DNA of 64,000 bases from Flavobacterium psychrophilum (GCA_945879625.1 CAMCVA010000002.1:124001-188000), one strand, 5' to 3'; positions 44,021-53,130 are shown, counted from the stretch's first letter. Notes: a model not told the origin generated them from the letters alone. Program-made: numbers and translations.

Positions 44021-44174
44021 AACACACCCCCAGCCCGTCTCGAGAGGGGAGTTTTGCGAAGTATACCAAGAACCGCTGTTTGCTGATAGCTGTCAGCTGA
44101 TAGCATTTAGCCACGAATGCACGAATTATATAAATTCCAATGATTAAATTCCAATCCCGACGCTTCGGGACCAA
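44021..44174 (+). repeat. composite spacer repeat block, copy after umuDC, with heptads
   Basis: Words in the order of 41633-41766: ACACACCCCCAGCCC, CTCGAGAGGGGAGTTTTGCG, GTATACCAAGAACCGCTGTT; then heptads CGCTGTT, TGCTGAT, AGCTGTC, AGCTGAT, AGCATTT, AGCC (44074-44112), ACGAATGCACGAATTAT, AAATTCCAAT and palindrome TCCCGACGCTTCGGGA (44155-44170). Confidence 0.78.
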
Positions 44175-44240
44175 ACGGTGTCTTCAAGACAAAATCTTTC
44201 AATCTTTTAATTCTTCAATCATTCAATCTTCCAGACCCAC

Positions 44241-44280
44241 AACTGACAACCGATAACCGACAACCGATAACCGCCAACCA
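44241..44280 (+). repeat. heptad tandem repeat, AACCGNN type
   Basis: AACTGAC, AACCGAT, AACCGAC, AACCGAT, AACCGCC, AACCA in 7-nt register, ending 41 nt before the MBOAT start codon. Confidence 0.8.
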
Positions 44281-44321
44281 AATAAATCAGTATCTTGCGG
44301 GCCCAATACGTTACTAGCTTT

Positions 44322-45755
44322 ATGTTTTTTAATTCCTTGGCGTTTGCGCTTTTTTTACCGCCGGTTTTTGCCTTGTATTGGTGGCTGTGCGCCAAATCAG
44401 TGGCCAAGCAAAACGCCCTTTTATTGCTCGCCAGCTATGTATTTTACGCCTGCTGGGATTGGCGATTTCTCTTCCTGCTGTTGTTTTCTACTTTTTTGGA
44501 TTATTTTACCGGTTTGCAAATACACCAAAGTGAGCGTGTCGCCAAAAAACGGTTCTGGTTTTGGCTGAGCATAGGTGTCAATTTGGGCTTTTTAGGCCTG
44601 TTTAAATACTACGATTTTTTTGCCGTTTCCTTTGCCGAATTGTTTCAAGGATTTGGCTTAAGCGTGAGTCCCTTTTTATTGAAATGGGTGCTACCCGTCG
44701 GGATTTCGTTCTACACTTTTCATGGCTTGTCTTATGTAATTGACATCTACAAAGGCCGCATTCCCGCCGAGAAAAACCCGGTAGACTATGCCCTTTTTGT
44801 GAGTTATTTTCCGCTATTGGTGGCTGGCCCCATAGAACGCGCTACGCATTTGTTGCCGCAAATTAAACAAACCCGCAAATTTTCGTTTTCCCAAGCCCAA
44901 GAAGGCGTGTACTTGATTGTGTGGGGATTGGTCAAAAAAATTGTCATCGCCGATACCTGCGCCACCTATGCCAACGCCATTTTTGACCATGCCGATTCGG
45001 TCAATACGCTATCGTTGGCCCTTGGAGCAGTGTATTTTGCGTTTCAGATTTACGGCGATTTTTCGGGCTATTCCGACATGGCCATTGGGATTTCCAAATT
45101 GTTTGGCTTAGAGCTGTTGCGCAATTTTAACTACCCGTATTTCTCCCGCGACATTGCCGAGTTTTGGCGTCGATGGCACATTTCGTTGTCGAGTTGGTTT
45201 CGGGATTATGTATACATTCCGTTGGGCGGAAGCCAAGGAGGCAAATGGATGCAATTGCGTAATGTATTTGCCATATTTATCTTGAGTGGGTTTTGGCACG
45301 GCGCCAACTACACCTATTTGTTTTGGGGATTTTTGAATGCGCTGTACTTTTTGCCTTTGTTGTGGCAACAAAAAAACCGCGCCAATCTAGAAAGCAGCAA
45401 ACTGCCGTGGAACCTGAGTGGCCTGCGCATTGTGCTCAACATACTCGCAACTTTTGCACTTACCTGTATAGCCTGGGTGTTTTTTCGAGCCAAATCCATG
45501 ACCGTGGCTTGGGACTATTTGTATCGCTTGGCAACCAACGGAAATTGGAATTCCGAATTTTTGGCTAACCGCCGTTATAATTTTGAATTGCTTTCCTTAA
45601 TTGTATTGTTTGTGGCTGTCGAATGGCGTCACCGCAACCAAATGCAGCCCATTTCGGGAAAATACGCCTGGCTCAAACTGGGCTTGTGCTTTGCCGCCTT
45701 GTTGGCCTTGGGCACCTATTCTGATTACAAATCATTTATCTATTTCCAGTTCTAA
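44322..45755 (+). CDS. MBOAT family O-acyltransferase (AlgI/DltB type)
   Basis: 477 residues from the ATG at 44322; an upstream in-frame TTG at 44295 lacks membrane character and is rejected. About ten membrane spans. MBOAT marks: VGISFYTFHGLSYVIDIYKG, LVAGPIERATHLLPQI, YGDFSGYSDMAIGISKLFG, LRNFNYPYFSRDIAEFWRRW (catalytic-region His in WRRWHISLSSWFRDYVYIPL) and the conserved His of ILSGFWHGANYTYLFWG. It would pass acyl groups across the inner membrane to an exported polymer. The next gene is an SGNH protein joined by TAATG, the usual two-part O-acetylation pair. The polymer is unknown. Confidence 0.92.
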   Translation: MFFNSLAFALFLPPVFALYWWLCAKSVAKQNALLLLASYVFYACWDWRFLFLLLFSTFLDYFTGLQIHQSERVAKKRFWFWLSIGVNLGFLGLFKYYDFFAVSFAELFQGFGLSVSPFLLKWVLPVGISFYTFHGLSYVIDIYKGRIPAEKNPVDYALFVSYFPLLVAGPIERATHLLPQIKQTRKFSFSQAQEGVYLIVWGLVKKIVIADTCATYANAIFDHADSVNTLSLALGAVYFAFQIYGDFSGYSDMAIGISKLFGLELLRNFNYPYFSRDIAEFWRRWHISLSSWFRDYVYIPLGGSQGGKWMQLRNVFAIFILSGFWHGANYTYLFWGFLNALYFLPLLWQQKNRANLESSKLPWNLSGLRIVLNILATFALTCIAWVFFRAKSMTVAWDYLYRLATNGNWNSEFLANRRYNFELLSLIVLFVAVEWRHRNQMQPISGKYAWLKLGLCFAALLALGTYSDYKSFIYFQF

Positions 45756-46636
45756 TGAAGTCTTTTTTGCGCTATATTGGTTTTGCGTTGTTGCTGCTTG
45801 TGGGCATTGCCGTGCTATTGGACGTGGTGTATACCGATATTTATTCCCTGGCTAAAGACCGCTGGAAGATGGAATACGTGCTGCATACTCCGGCACAACA
45901 GTATGACGTAGTGATTTTGGGTTCCTCCCGAGCCAACAATCATTTTGTGCCTGAACTGTTTGAAAAACAGGGACTCAAAACGTTCAATTTTGGCATGAGC
46001 GGCTCGCATTTGTTTGAAGATGCCTTACTGCTGCAACTCTTGATCGAACAAAAAAACAGCATCAACTATGTGCTTTTGGAAGCCGATTTAAACCTGAGCA
46101 ACGAAAAAAGAGACGAAGGCACCACGGCGCGCTATTTGCCTTATTTGCGCAGCAATTCTACCATTAAATCGCATTACCAAAATGAACCCGAATTTCCCTA
46201 TTGGTATTACCTTCCGTTTTACCGATATACGGCTTTCGAATCTCAAATAGGGTTTCTCGAATTGATGAAAACTGTTGCTCAGGAACCCTCTTCTTCTTTG
46301 TCCAATAAAGGGTATTATCCGTTGCCTTCGCACAAAAAAGGGAATATGAAAAACGACTACCGCGCGCTTAAATTGCGGCCCAATCGCTACTACCAACAGA
46401 TCAAAAAATTGTGTGAGCAACACCACATTCGGCTCATTACCGTAACCACGCCGGTATGTGAAAACGTGAAAGGCATGGCGTATTTTGAGAAAGTAACTCA
46501 ATTGTATCCCGAAATACACAACTGCGAAGATTTTGTGAATCAAGACCGTTATTTTTCTTCCTGTGGCCACCTCAATGATGCGGGGGCTCGCTTGTTTACG
46601 CAAAAAATTATCAGCAAATTCTTCCCTAAAAAATAG
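45755..46636 (+). CDS. SGNH/GDSL-like membrane-anchored protein, partner of MBOAT
   Basis: 293 residues. One N-terminal membrane span (~6-28), then an SGNH-like fold: VVILGSSRANNHFVPE (Ser nucleophile block), FNFGMSGSHLFEDALLL (Gly block), and HLNDAGARLFTQKI near the C-terminus in the Asp-x-x-His region, here with His preceding Asp (SCGHLNDAG). Proteins of this type complete O-acetylation of exported polysaccharide after an MBOAT protein has supplied the acetyl group. Similarity to named families (AlgJ/AlgX, DUF1574) is general only. Confidence 0.78.
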   Translation: MKSFLRYIGFALLLLVGIAVLLDVVYTDIYSLAKDRWKMEYVLHTPAQQYDVVILGSSRANNHFVPELFEKQGLKTFNFGMSGSHLFEDALLLQLLIEQKNSINYVLLEADLNLSNEKRDEGTTARYLPYLRSNSTIKSHYQNEPEFPYWYYLPFYRYTAFESQIGFLELMKTVAQEPSSSLSNKGYYPLPSHKKGNMKNDYRALKLRPNRYYQQIKKLCEQHHIRLITVTTPVCENVKGMAYFEKVTQLYPEIHNCEDFVNQDRYFSSCGHLNDAGARLFTQKIISKFFPKK

Positions 46637-46695
46637 TTGTCAAGTCACACAAATAAGGGAAACGCAATTCACGGCAACTAAGCCATTTATTTTCT

Positions 46696-46703
46696 TATTT
46701 TTG
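46696..46703 (+). promoter_or_regulatory. -7 element (TATTTTTG) upstream of plsC-like gene
   Basis: Full TAnnTTTG match 16 nt before the ATG at 46720; no TTG at the standard upstream distance. Confidence 0.5.
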
Positions 46704-46719
46704 CCCTTTAATTTATCCC

Positions 46720-47463
46720 ATGGAGAAAATTATTTCCTATCCCTTGTCGCTTGTGGCGATGGTTTTATTTCTCATCACTTTGTTGGTTTTTCATCCTCTA
46801 CAATGGATCTGCCTGAACGTGTTTGGCTACCAAGCGCACAAAAAAAGCGTAGATTATTTGAATTTTTTATTGTTGCGCATCGCCCATTTGTTGGGCACGC
46901 GATATAAAATTGAAAACAGGGAATTGTTGCCCAAAGGGGTGCCACTCATCTTTGTAGCCAATCACCAAAGTTTATACGACATTATTGGGCTCATCTGGTT
47001 TACGCGCCGTTTTCACCCCAAATTTGTGAGCAAAAAAGAATTAGCCAGAGGCATTCCGAGCGTGTCGTTCAATTTACGTCATGGCGGCTCCGCGGTTATC
47101 GATCGCAAAGACCCGAAACAAGCCATTCCCGAGATTAAAAAATTGGGCGAATACATCGAAAAACACCACCGAACTGCCGTTATTTTCCCCGAAGGCACCC
47201 GCAGCAAAACGGGAGTTCCCAAAGAATTTGCCCAAAGCGGCTTGAAAATTTTGTGCAAATATGCGCCTTCATCCTTTGTGGTTCCCATCAGCATCAACAA
47301 CTCGTGGAAATTTGTAAAATATGGATTTTTCCCTTTTGGTTTGGGAAATCGTATTATCTTTACCCTCCACGAGCCAATTCCTGTAAAAGATTATTTGTTT
47401 GAGGAACTCATGGTTCGCACCGAAAGCACCATAAAAAAAGCAATAAACGAAGTAAAGATTTAA
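46720..47463 (+). CDS. plsC: 1-acyl-sn-glycerol-3-phosphate acyltransferase (PlsC family)
   Basis: 247 residues. An N-terminal membrane helix (~8-30), the catalytic NHQSLYDI (H-x4-D), the acceptor-site FPEGTRSKTGVPKEF, and VVPISINNSW near the C-terminus. It adds the second acyl chain to lysophosphatidate, or acts on a related lipid. The acyl-ACP desaturase gene follows after 36 nt, so the pair may shape membrane lipids together. Confidence 0.9.
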   Translation: MEKIISYPLSLVAMVLFLITLLVFHPLQWICLNVFGYQAHKKSVDYLNFLLLRIAHLLGTRYKIENRELLPKGVPLIFVANHQSLYDIIGLIWFTRRFHPKFVSKKELARGIPSVSFNLRHGGSAVIDRKDPKQAIPEIKKLGEYIEKHHRTAVIFPEGTRSKTGVPKEFAQSGLKILCKYAPSSFVVPISINNSWKFVKYGFFPFGLGNRIIFTLHEPIPVKDYLFEELMVRTESTIKKAINEVKI

Positions 47464-47499
47464 AGCCAAGCGCCAAATTTTTATCAAAAAAACGCAAGC

Positions 47500-48489
47500 A
47501 TGTCTATAAAAAACATTCGTCTGGAAGTGATGCAATTTCTAGAAAACAAAGTCGAAGGGTTCATGGATCAATACTTGATTCCCGTGGAAAAAATTTGGCA
47601 GCCGTCTGACTTTTTACCCAATTCTGAAAGCGAAACCTTCTTTGAAGAAGTGAAAGAATTGCGCGAATTAGCCAAAGATTTACCTTATGATTTTTGGGTA
47701 GCTATGGTAGGTGACACCATTACCGAGGAAGCTCTTCCTACCTACGAATCTTGGTTAATGGACGTGGATGGCGTAGACAATGTGGAGCGCAACGGTTGGG
47801 CAAAATGGGTGCGACAATGGACCGGCGAAGAAAACCGTCACGGCGATATGCTCAACAAATACCTTTATCTTTCTGGACGTGTTAACATGCGCGAAGTAGA
47901 AATGACTTCCCAACACCTCATCAACGACGGCTTTGACATTGGAACCGGACGTGATCCGTATAAAAACTTTGTGTACACTTCGTTTCAAGAATTGGCTACC
48001 TATGTTTCGCACAACCGCGTATCGCAAATTGCCAAAAGTTATGGCGACCACAAATTGGCCAAAATGTGCAAAATGATTGCCGGAGACGAAATGCGTCATC
48101 ACCACGCTTACTCCGAATTTGTCACTCAAATTTTCAAGATAGATCCAAGCGAAATGATGATGGCTTTTCTCTATATGATGAAGCTAAAAATTACTATGCC
48201 AGCCGTGTTTTTGAGAGAATCAGGAGAAGCAATGGGCTCTGCCTTTGAGCAATTCTCGAATTCTGCCCAACGCATTGGCGTCTATACTTCACAAGACTAT
48301 GTGGAGATTTTACAAAAACTCATCGAAAAATGGGAAATAGACAAAATGACGGGCCTCACCGACGAAGCCGAAAAAGCGCGTGATTACTTGATGAAATTAC
48401 CCGATCGCATGGCTAGAATTGCCGAACGTTTGGTAATTCCACCTGATCCGTTTGTATTCAAATGGGTACAACCGGCCATCATTAGCTAA
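47500..48489 (+). CDS. acyl-ACP desaturase (stearoyl-ACP desaturase-like di-iron enzyme)
   Basis: 329 residues. Di-iron ligands in TGEENRHGDMLNKYL (E-E-x-x-H) and MIAGDEMRHHHAYSEF (D-E-x-R-H), plus earlier Glu in GDTITEEALPTYE. The sequence DFWVAMVGDTITEEALP is typical of the soluble FA_desaturase_2 family known from plants and actinobacteria. It would put a double bond in ACP-bound acyl chains using oxygen and ferredoxin. Confidence 0.93.
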   Translation: MSIKNIRLEVMQFLENKVEGFMDQYLIPVEKIWQPSDFLPNSESETFFEEVKELRELAKDLPYDFWVAMVGDTITEEALPTYESWLMDVDGVDNVERNGWAKWVRQWTGEENRHGDMLNKYLYLSGRVNMREVEMTSQHLINDGFDIGTGRDPYKNFVYTSFQELATYVSHNRVSQIAKSYGDHKLAKMCKMIAGDEMRHHHAYSEFVTQIFKIDPSEMMMAFLYMMKLKITMPAVFLRESGEAMGSAFEQFSNSAQRIGVYTSQDYVEILQKLIEKWEIDKMTGLTDEAEKARDYLMKLPDRMARIAERLVIPPDPFVFKWVQPAIIS

Positions 48490-48572
48490 TTGTACTACAT
48501 TCTAATTCTAATCCAAATGTTGCTGTTTGATTTCTTTCAAATAGCAACATTTTTCACTTCTAAAACAACCCT

Positions 48573-49229
48573 ATGGTCGAATCAACCTTAGTGAATGACA
48601 CCATTCGTTTTGTAAAAAAACAACTCGAAGCTGCCGAAGGCGGACACGATTGGTTCCATATTGAGCGCGTGTACAAATTGGCCCTGCGCATTGCCCAGAA
48701 CGAGGCCGATGTAGATGTATTGGTGGTGCAATTGGCTGCTTTGCTGCACGACATTGCCGACAGTAAATTTCATGGTGGTGACGAATCCATCGGACCGCGT
48801 TTGGCACACGAATTTCTATCGGCCCAACAATTGCCCGAAGCCCAATTGGCGCATGTTATTGCTATAATCGAAAACATATCTTTTAAAGGCGGCAACGAAG
48901 TCCACACTTTTTTCTCCAAAGAACTGGCTGTGGTACAAGACGCCGATCGATTGGATGCCATTGGCGCCATTGGCATTGCCCGCACCTTCAACTATGGCGG
49001 ATTTAAAAATCGTGCGCTGTATAATCCGGCTATTCCGCCCGATTTACACCTAAGCAAGGCCGCCTACAAAAGTAGTACGGCGCCCACCTTGAATCATTTT
49101 TACGAAAAATTATTGCGCCTCAAAGACCTGATGCACACCGAAACCGCGCGTGAACTAGCGGCCGAACGCCACCAATTTATGGAACAATTTCTCTCCCGGT
49201 TTTATGCCGAATGGGAGGGGAAAGCATAA
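48573..49229 (+). CDS. HD domain phosphohydrolase (YedJ-like)
   Basis: 218 residues. HD signature: HDWFHIERVYKLAL, LLHDIADSKFHGGDE (His-Asp pair) and QDADRLDAIGAIGIARTFNYG with the distal Asp. Likely a metal-dependent phosphatase for nucleotides; the substrate is unknown. It ends against a strong bidirectional terminator. Confidence 0.88.
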   Translation: MVESTLVNDTIRFVKKQLEAAEGGHDWFHIERVYKLALRIAQNEADVDVLVVQLAALLHDIADSKFHGGDESIGPRLAHEFLSAQQLPEAQLAHVIAIIENISFKGGNEVHTFFSKELAVVQDADRLDAIGAIGIARTFNYGGFKNRALYNPAIPPDLHLSKAAYKSSTAPTLNHFYEKLLRLKDLMHTETARELAAERHQFMEQFLSRFYAEWEGKA

Positions 49230-49230
49230 A

Positions 49231-49255
49231 AAAAGAGGACCTCAAGTCCTCTTTT
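49231..49255. terminator. bidirectional terminator between HD and unknown secreted protein genes
   Basis: AAAAGAGGAC (49231-49240) and GTCCTCTTTT (49246-49255) form a perfect 10-bp stem with loop CTCAA; A and T runs extend it on both sides. Confidence 0.92.
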
Positions 49256-49275
49256 TTATTAAGCTAGTTTTGCGC

Positions 49276-50832
49276 TTACAAACTAATGCGCAACAACTGT
49301 TTTTTCTTTCCTTTTCGTCCAATGAAAAATACAGATTCTTTGGTTAAAGCTCCGTCAGACACCATGAAAGGCACTTCAGAATCTTTGTCGTCTAGGATTT
49401 CTTGGTAATCAAAATCTCCGTTTGGTTTGATGCGGATGATGTTTAAATTCGAACGTTTGGTACTGGTTTGACCAAATTGAATGCGGTCATTACTCAATTT
49501 TTTTACTTTCTCTCCGGTATTGATAAAGAAGTACGTATCATCTCCTTTTATCGTTGAGGTATACGAGATATACGAGCTGTCTCCCGAAGTGGCTTGTCTT
49601 TTGTTGATGTTTCGCGCCCAAACAATATCGCCGGCAGGACTAATTTTGGCACTCACAATATCATCATAGTGGTAAATGGTTTGGGTAGTTCCACCGCCAT
49701 TTCCGTTGGAAACATAATGGGTAGTGATGTAAAACTCTTCGGCATTGAATACAATTTCATTGGATGAAGTGATCAAAATTTTACGGAACGATAAGTTTTT
49801 CAACTCTTTGTCTTTGTCTTTTCCGTATTTGTCAATCATGAATTGCTCAGTAAACGGATTGAATTTAGATTTTTTGATTTCTAAAGTTACCGGATCCAAT
49901 TCAAAGTACGAAATTCCTTTGAAGCGGTTGTCACCGCGCGCCGAATAAAACCCGATACAGGTTAAACGGTCTTGAAAAATAATGGTTTTTAAGGAAGCCG
50001 CAAAGTTGTCATTGGTGTCAAATACTTGCGTTTTCTCTGAATCTTTTGTGATGCGCGTGAGTTCATATTGGTAACGACCACCTTCTTTTTTCTTTTTCTT
50101 TTCGGCGGTAAATACTTTCCCTAGCAAGTACAAAGTGCTTCCGTCTTTGGACACGTCAATGTTCTCAAAACGGAATTTTTTGTCTTGGATGTTCCGTTTA
50201 AAGGTGTGCTCAAATTTTTGATTCAATTTGTTGTCATACAAATACAACTTGTGCGTTTCGTTGTCTTTGTCTTTGATGTCCACGGTAATGGCAAAGGCAT
50301 TTCGGTCTTCGTTTACGATCATCGAAGCGCCCCAGTCGCCGTCAAATCCGCTCATCGAGAACAAGCTAAATTGTTTGATTTCTTCGCTTTTTAAACGGAA
50401 CAATTCTTTTTTGGAGAATTTAAAATCGTTGATATTGGCATTGATCGATGAACAGATATACGATTTTGCATCGCGGTTGTATAAAAACTCCACAATGTTC
50501 ACTTGTTCGCCATCCATAATTACACCCAAAACCGAGCTTTGTTTCTCCACATCCGAGTACTTCATTTCGTATTCGTATTCTTTGATGAGTTTCATATTGG
50601 CATCGTAATGCTCAATATAATAGCCAATTCCTGAGGAGAACACGCCGCCTTGGTACGAACGTACAATAACTACACCACCTTTGCTGTCGTCTTCTACCAA
50701 TACAATTGTAGATCGTTTGTATTCGTCTTTAAAAACATCACTGATTTTAAGTTGGAATGGGATTTGTTGTGCCTGAACGCAAGAAGCGCTCAATAGCAAA
50801 GCCATGGCGATGCTTTTAAAAATGTGTTTCAT
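49276..50832 (-). CDS. secreted protein of unknown function, possible beta-propeller
   Basis: 518 residues, signal peptide 1-21 (SASCVQAQQ). The mature part is rich in strand-turn-strand patterns (STIVLVEDDSKGGVVIV, AFAITVDIKDKDNETHKLYL, STLYLLGKVFT, DIVWARNINKRQATSGDSSY), suggesting a beta-propeller, with a basic end RKGKKKQLLRISL. I recognise no named domain. It is the last gene of the leftward unit after enoyl-CoA hydratase (26 nt gap). It lacks a T9SS sorting domain, so it is more likely periplasmic than surface-exposed. Confidence 0.72.
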   Translation of the reverse strand: MKHIFKSIAMALLLSASCVQAQQIPFQLKISDVFKDEYKRSTIVLVEDDSKGGVVIVRSYQGGVFSSGIGYYIEHYDANMKLIKEYEYEMKYSDVEKQSSVLGVIMDGEQVNIVEFLYNRDAKSYICSSINANINDFKFSKKELFRLKSEEIKQFSLFSMSGFDGDWGASMIVNEDRNAFAITVDIKDKDNETHKLYLYDNKLNQKFEHTFKRNIQDKKFRFENIDVSKDGSTLYLLGKVFTAEKKKKKEGGRYQYELTRITKDSEKTQVFDTNDNFAASLKTIIFQDRLTCIGFYSARGDNRFKGISYFELDPVTLEIKKSKFNPFTEQFMIDKYGKDKDKELKNLSFRKILITSSNEIVFNAEEFYITTHYVSNGNGGGTTQTIYHYDDIVSAKISPAGDIVWARNINKRQATSGDSSYISYTSTIKGDDTYFFINTGEKVKKLSNDRIQFGQTSTKRSNLNIIRIKPNGDFDYQEILDDKDSEVPFMVSDGALTKESVFFIGRKGKKKQLLRISL

Positions 50833-50858
50833 GTAAAGGGGTTAAAATAAATAATGGA

Positions 50859-51641
50859 TTAATTTCCCTGAAATTCAGGTTTTCTTTTTTCTAAAAAAGC
50901 GGTGGTGCCTTCTTTGAAGTCGGCGGTGCCAAAGCAGGTTCCAAACGAGGCAATCTCGGTGGCAAAGCCATTTTGATCTTTGGCAAAATTTGCATTCACT
51001 GCGTGTATGGCATGGCCAATGGCGACAGGCGAATTTTTAGCAATTTTAGCGGCCAAGGTTTGACTAAGTTCCAATAACTGATCTATCGGAACCACGTGAT
51101 TTACCAAACCACAAGCCAGTGCTTCGTGAGCCGTGAGCATGTTGGCAGTAAGGATGAGTTCCATGGCGCGGCCTTTGCCTACCAATTGCGGCAAACGTTG
51201 GGTTCCGCCATAGCCGGGAATTACACCCAAAGTCACTTCGGGCAAGCCCATTTTGGCGTTGTCGGATGCAATCCGAAAATGACACGCCATAGCCAATTCC
51301 AAACCGCCGCCCAACGCAAATCCATTAATGGCGGCAATAACGGGAGTAGTTAAATTTTGGATAAAATCAAAGACCAATTCCTGCCCTTGCGCTGCCAATT
51401 CACTTCCTTGGGCTACTGAAAAACCGGCAAATTCTGAGATGTCGGCGCCCGCAACAAATGCTTTTTCGCCAGACCCCGTGAGGATGATTACGCGCACGGT
51501 TTTCTCTGTTTCTAAAGCTTTGAATGCTTCGTGCAATTCGCTCAAGGTGGCTTTATTGAGCGCGTTCAATTTGGTAGGACGATTAATCGTAACTACGGCT
51601 ATCGAATCGGTTTGGGAAACTAAGATATTTTCGAACAACAT
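50859..51641 (-). CDS. enoyl-CoA hydratase/isomerase
   Basis: 260 residues, crotonase fold. KAFVAGADISEFAG (CoA/oxyanion loop), GFALGGGLELAMACHFRIAS and GLPEVTLGVIPGYGGTQRLPQ carry the two catalytic Glu residues (GGGLE and LPEV). It hydrates trans-2-enoyl-CoA in beta-oxidation or a related pathway. It lies 9 nt after the histidine kinase gene; no other fatty-acid oxidation gene is near. Confidence 0.94.
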   Translation of the reverse strand: MLFENILVSQTDSIAVVTINRPTKLNALNKATLSELHEAFKALETEKTVRVIILTGSGEKAFVAGADISEFAGFSVAQGSELAAQGQELVFDFIQNLTTPVIAAINGFALGGGLELAMACHFRIASDNAKMGLPEVTLGVIPGYGGTQRLPQLVGKGRAMELILTANMLTAHEALACGLVNHVVPIDQLLELSQTLAAKIAKNSPVAIGHAIHAVNANFAKDQNGFATEIASFGTCFGTADFKEGTTAFLEKRKPEFQGN

Positions 51642-51650
51642 ATTCAGAAA

Positions 51651-53123
51651 TTAGGAATTTAGAATCGGTAAGGAAACCGTAAATGAAGTTCCATTACCCA
51701 ATTCGGTGGCAAAAGTAATCGTTCCTTTGTAATTTTCAATGATGTTTTTAATAATTCCTAGGCCTAATCCCATTCCGCTACTTTTGGTGGTAAACTTGGG
51801 CTCAAAAATATAGGGGATATCTTGCTCTTCTATACCCACTCCATTGTCTGTAACGGTAATTTCAACATCCGTTCCTTGGCGGGCTACAGTAACCACCACC
51901 CATTTTTTTTCTTGAAATTCAGGAATTGATTGGATGGCGTTTTTCACCAGATTGGTCAAGATTCGGATGAGCTGGGTGCGGTCAATTTTGGCAATAATTT
52001 CTTTTTCTGAGCAGGCAAACTGCACGTATTCTTCATTAAAAATATCTAGAGCCAATTCTACCACTTCGACCACATTTAAGGTTTCATTTTGTTGGGCAGG
52101 CATCGTCGCAAAGTTGGAGAAAGCCGAGGCCACTGCACTCATGGTGTCAATTTGCTGAATCAAGGTTTCGGAATAATCGCGCACTTTTTGACGCAATTCG
52201 GAGTCATTCGGATCAAATTTGCGCTGAAAACTTTGTACCGTGAGGCGCATGGGTGTGAGCGGATTTTTGATCTCGTGGGCCACCTGTTTGGCCATTTCGC
52301 GCCAGGCATCTTCCCGTTCACTTTGGGCCAATTTTACCGCGCTTTCTTCCAGTTCGTCGACCATGCCGTTGTAGGCCCGAATGAGCAAATTGATTTCCTT
52401 GCTGTTGGCTTCCAAGACAATTTTCTCGTTCTTTTGGGTGAGGCTGGTTTCGCTCAATTTATCGGAAATCGTTTTCAAGGATTGGGTAATGTAGGTCGAT
52501 AGAAAATAGGCCAAGCCAAAAGCAATTACCAACATAAAGGCATACACTTGCCCCAATTTGAGAAGGAAATTTTGCAGTTCGCGCTCGTAAAAGCCGTCGT
52601 CTTCTACATAGGGAATGTTTAGAATGCCCAAGGGCTTAAATTTGGCGTCTTTGATTTGGCTGTAGGAAGATCGGTTTTTTACTCCGTTGATGCTCTTAAT
52701 GTCTACATACCGCTTGTCTATCGAAGACTGCACAAGCTTAATGATGTACTTGGGAATAGGTGGCGCGTCTTTATCCACTGAAAAGGAAGCCTTGGATGAT
52801 TTGAGCAATTTGCCATTCAGGCTGTAAATATTGATTTCGAGGTTGTGAATTTGAGACAACTCGTGAATTTTGTCTTTAAAAATATAACGCAAATTACTTG
52901 TAGATAGGGGATATTTGGTGTTGGCTAGCACATAATTAATGTGTTCTTTAATAGCCGATTCTTTGCGTTCTAAGCGTTCTTGGTGGTAATCTTTGGCTTC
53001 GTTTTTAAACTGAATGATCGAGATGGACGCCATTAAAATAGAGGCAATAAGTATCAGTACAATCATGGATAAAAATATCCGCAACTGTAGGGAAACGCGC
53101 TCCAGCTTTAAGATTCCAGCCAT
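51651..53123 (-). CDS. membrane sensor histidine kinase (NtrY-like) with HAMP
   Basis: 490 residues. Two membrane spans (~15-37 and ~188-208) enclose a ~150-residue periplasmic sensor region. HAMP (~209-262) is followed by HisKA with the phospho-accepting His in QVAHEIKNPLTPMRL and an HATPase domain with NLVKNAIQSIPEF (N box), TVTDNGVGIEEQDIPYIFEP (G1, F) and GMGLGLGIIKNIIENY (G2). No response regulator is adjacent. It lies 7 nt after hemJ, suggesting co-transcription with heme genes. Confidence 0.92.
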   Translation of the reverse strand: MAGILKLERVSLQLRIFLSMIVLILIASILMASISIIQFKNEAKDYHQERLERKESAIKEHINYVLANTKYPLSTSNLRYIFKDKIHELSQIHNLEINIYSLNGKLLKSSKASFSVDKDAPPIPKYIIKLVQSSIDKRYVDIKSINGVKNRSSYSQIKDAKFKPLGILNIPYVEDDGFYERELQNFLLKLGQVYAFMLVIAFGLAYFLSTYITQSLKTISDKLSETSLTQKNEKIVLEANSKEINLLIRAYNGMVDELEESAVKLAQSEREDAWREMAKQVAHEIKNPLTPMRLTVQSFQRKFDPNDSELRQKVRDYSETLIQQIDTMSAVASAFSNFATMPAQQNETLNVVEVVELALDIFNEEYVQFACSEKEIIAKIDRTQLIRILTNLVKNAIQSIPEFQEKKWVVVTVARQGTDVEITVTDNGVGIEEQDIPYIFEPKFTTKSSGMGLGLGIIKNIIENYKGTITFATELGNGTSFTVSLPILNS

Positions 53124-53130
53124 AGCTTTT

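Noticed and set aside
43857..44174. Minus-strand reading frame of 105 codons (with KKKQKIKTWDF) downstream of umuC
   Set aside because: It lies across the structured element and composite repeat; the frame is not kept in the left copy and its sequence follows the hairpin DNA. Treated as repeat, not a gene.
44295..44321. Upstream TTG start for the MBOAT gene
   Set aside because: The extra nine residues are not hydrophobic and the family starts at the first membrane helix, MFFNSLAFALF.
35095..44321. Integrative element or prophage hypothesis for the accessory region
   Set aside because: No integrase, transposase, tRNA target, terminal repeats of an insertion sequence or phage gene was found; only the umuD duplication and spacer repeats mark it.
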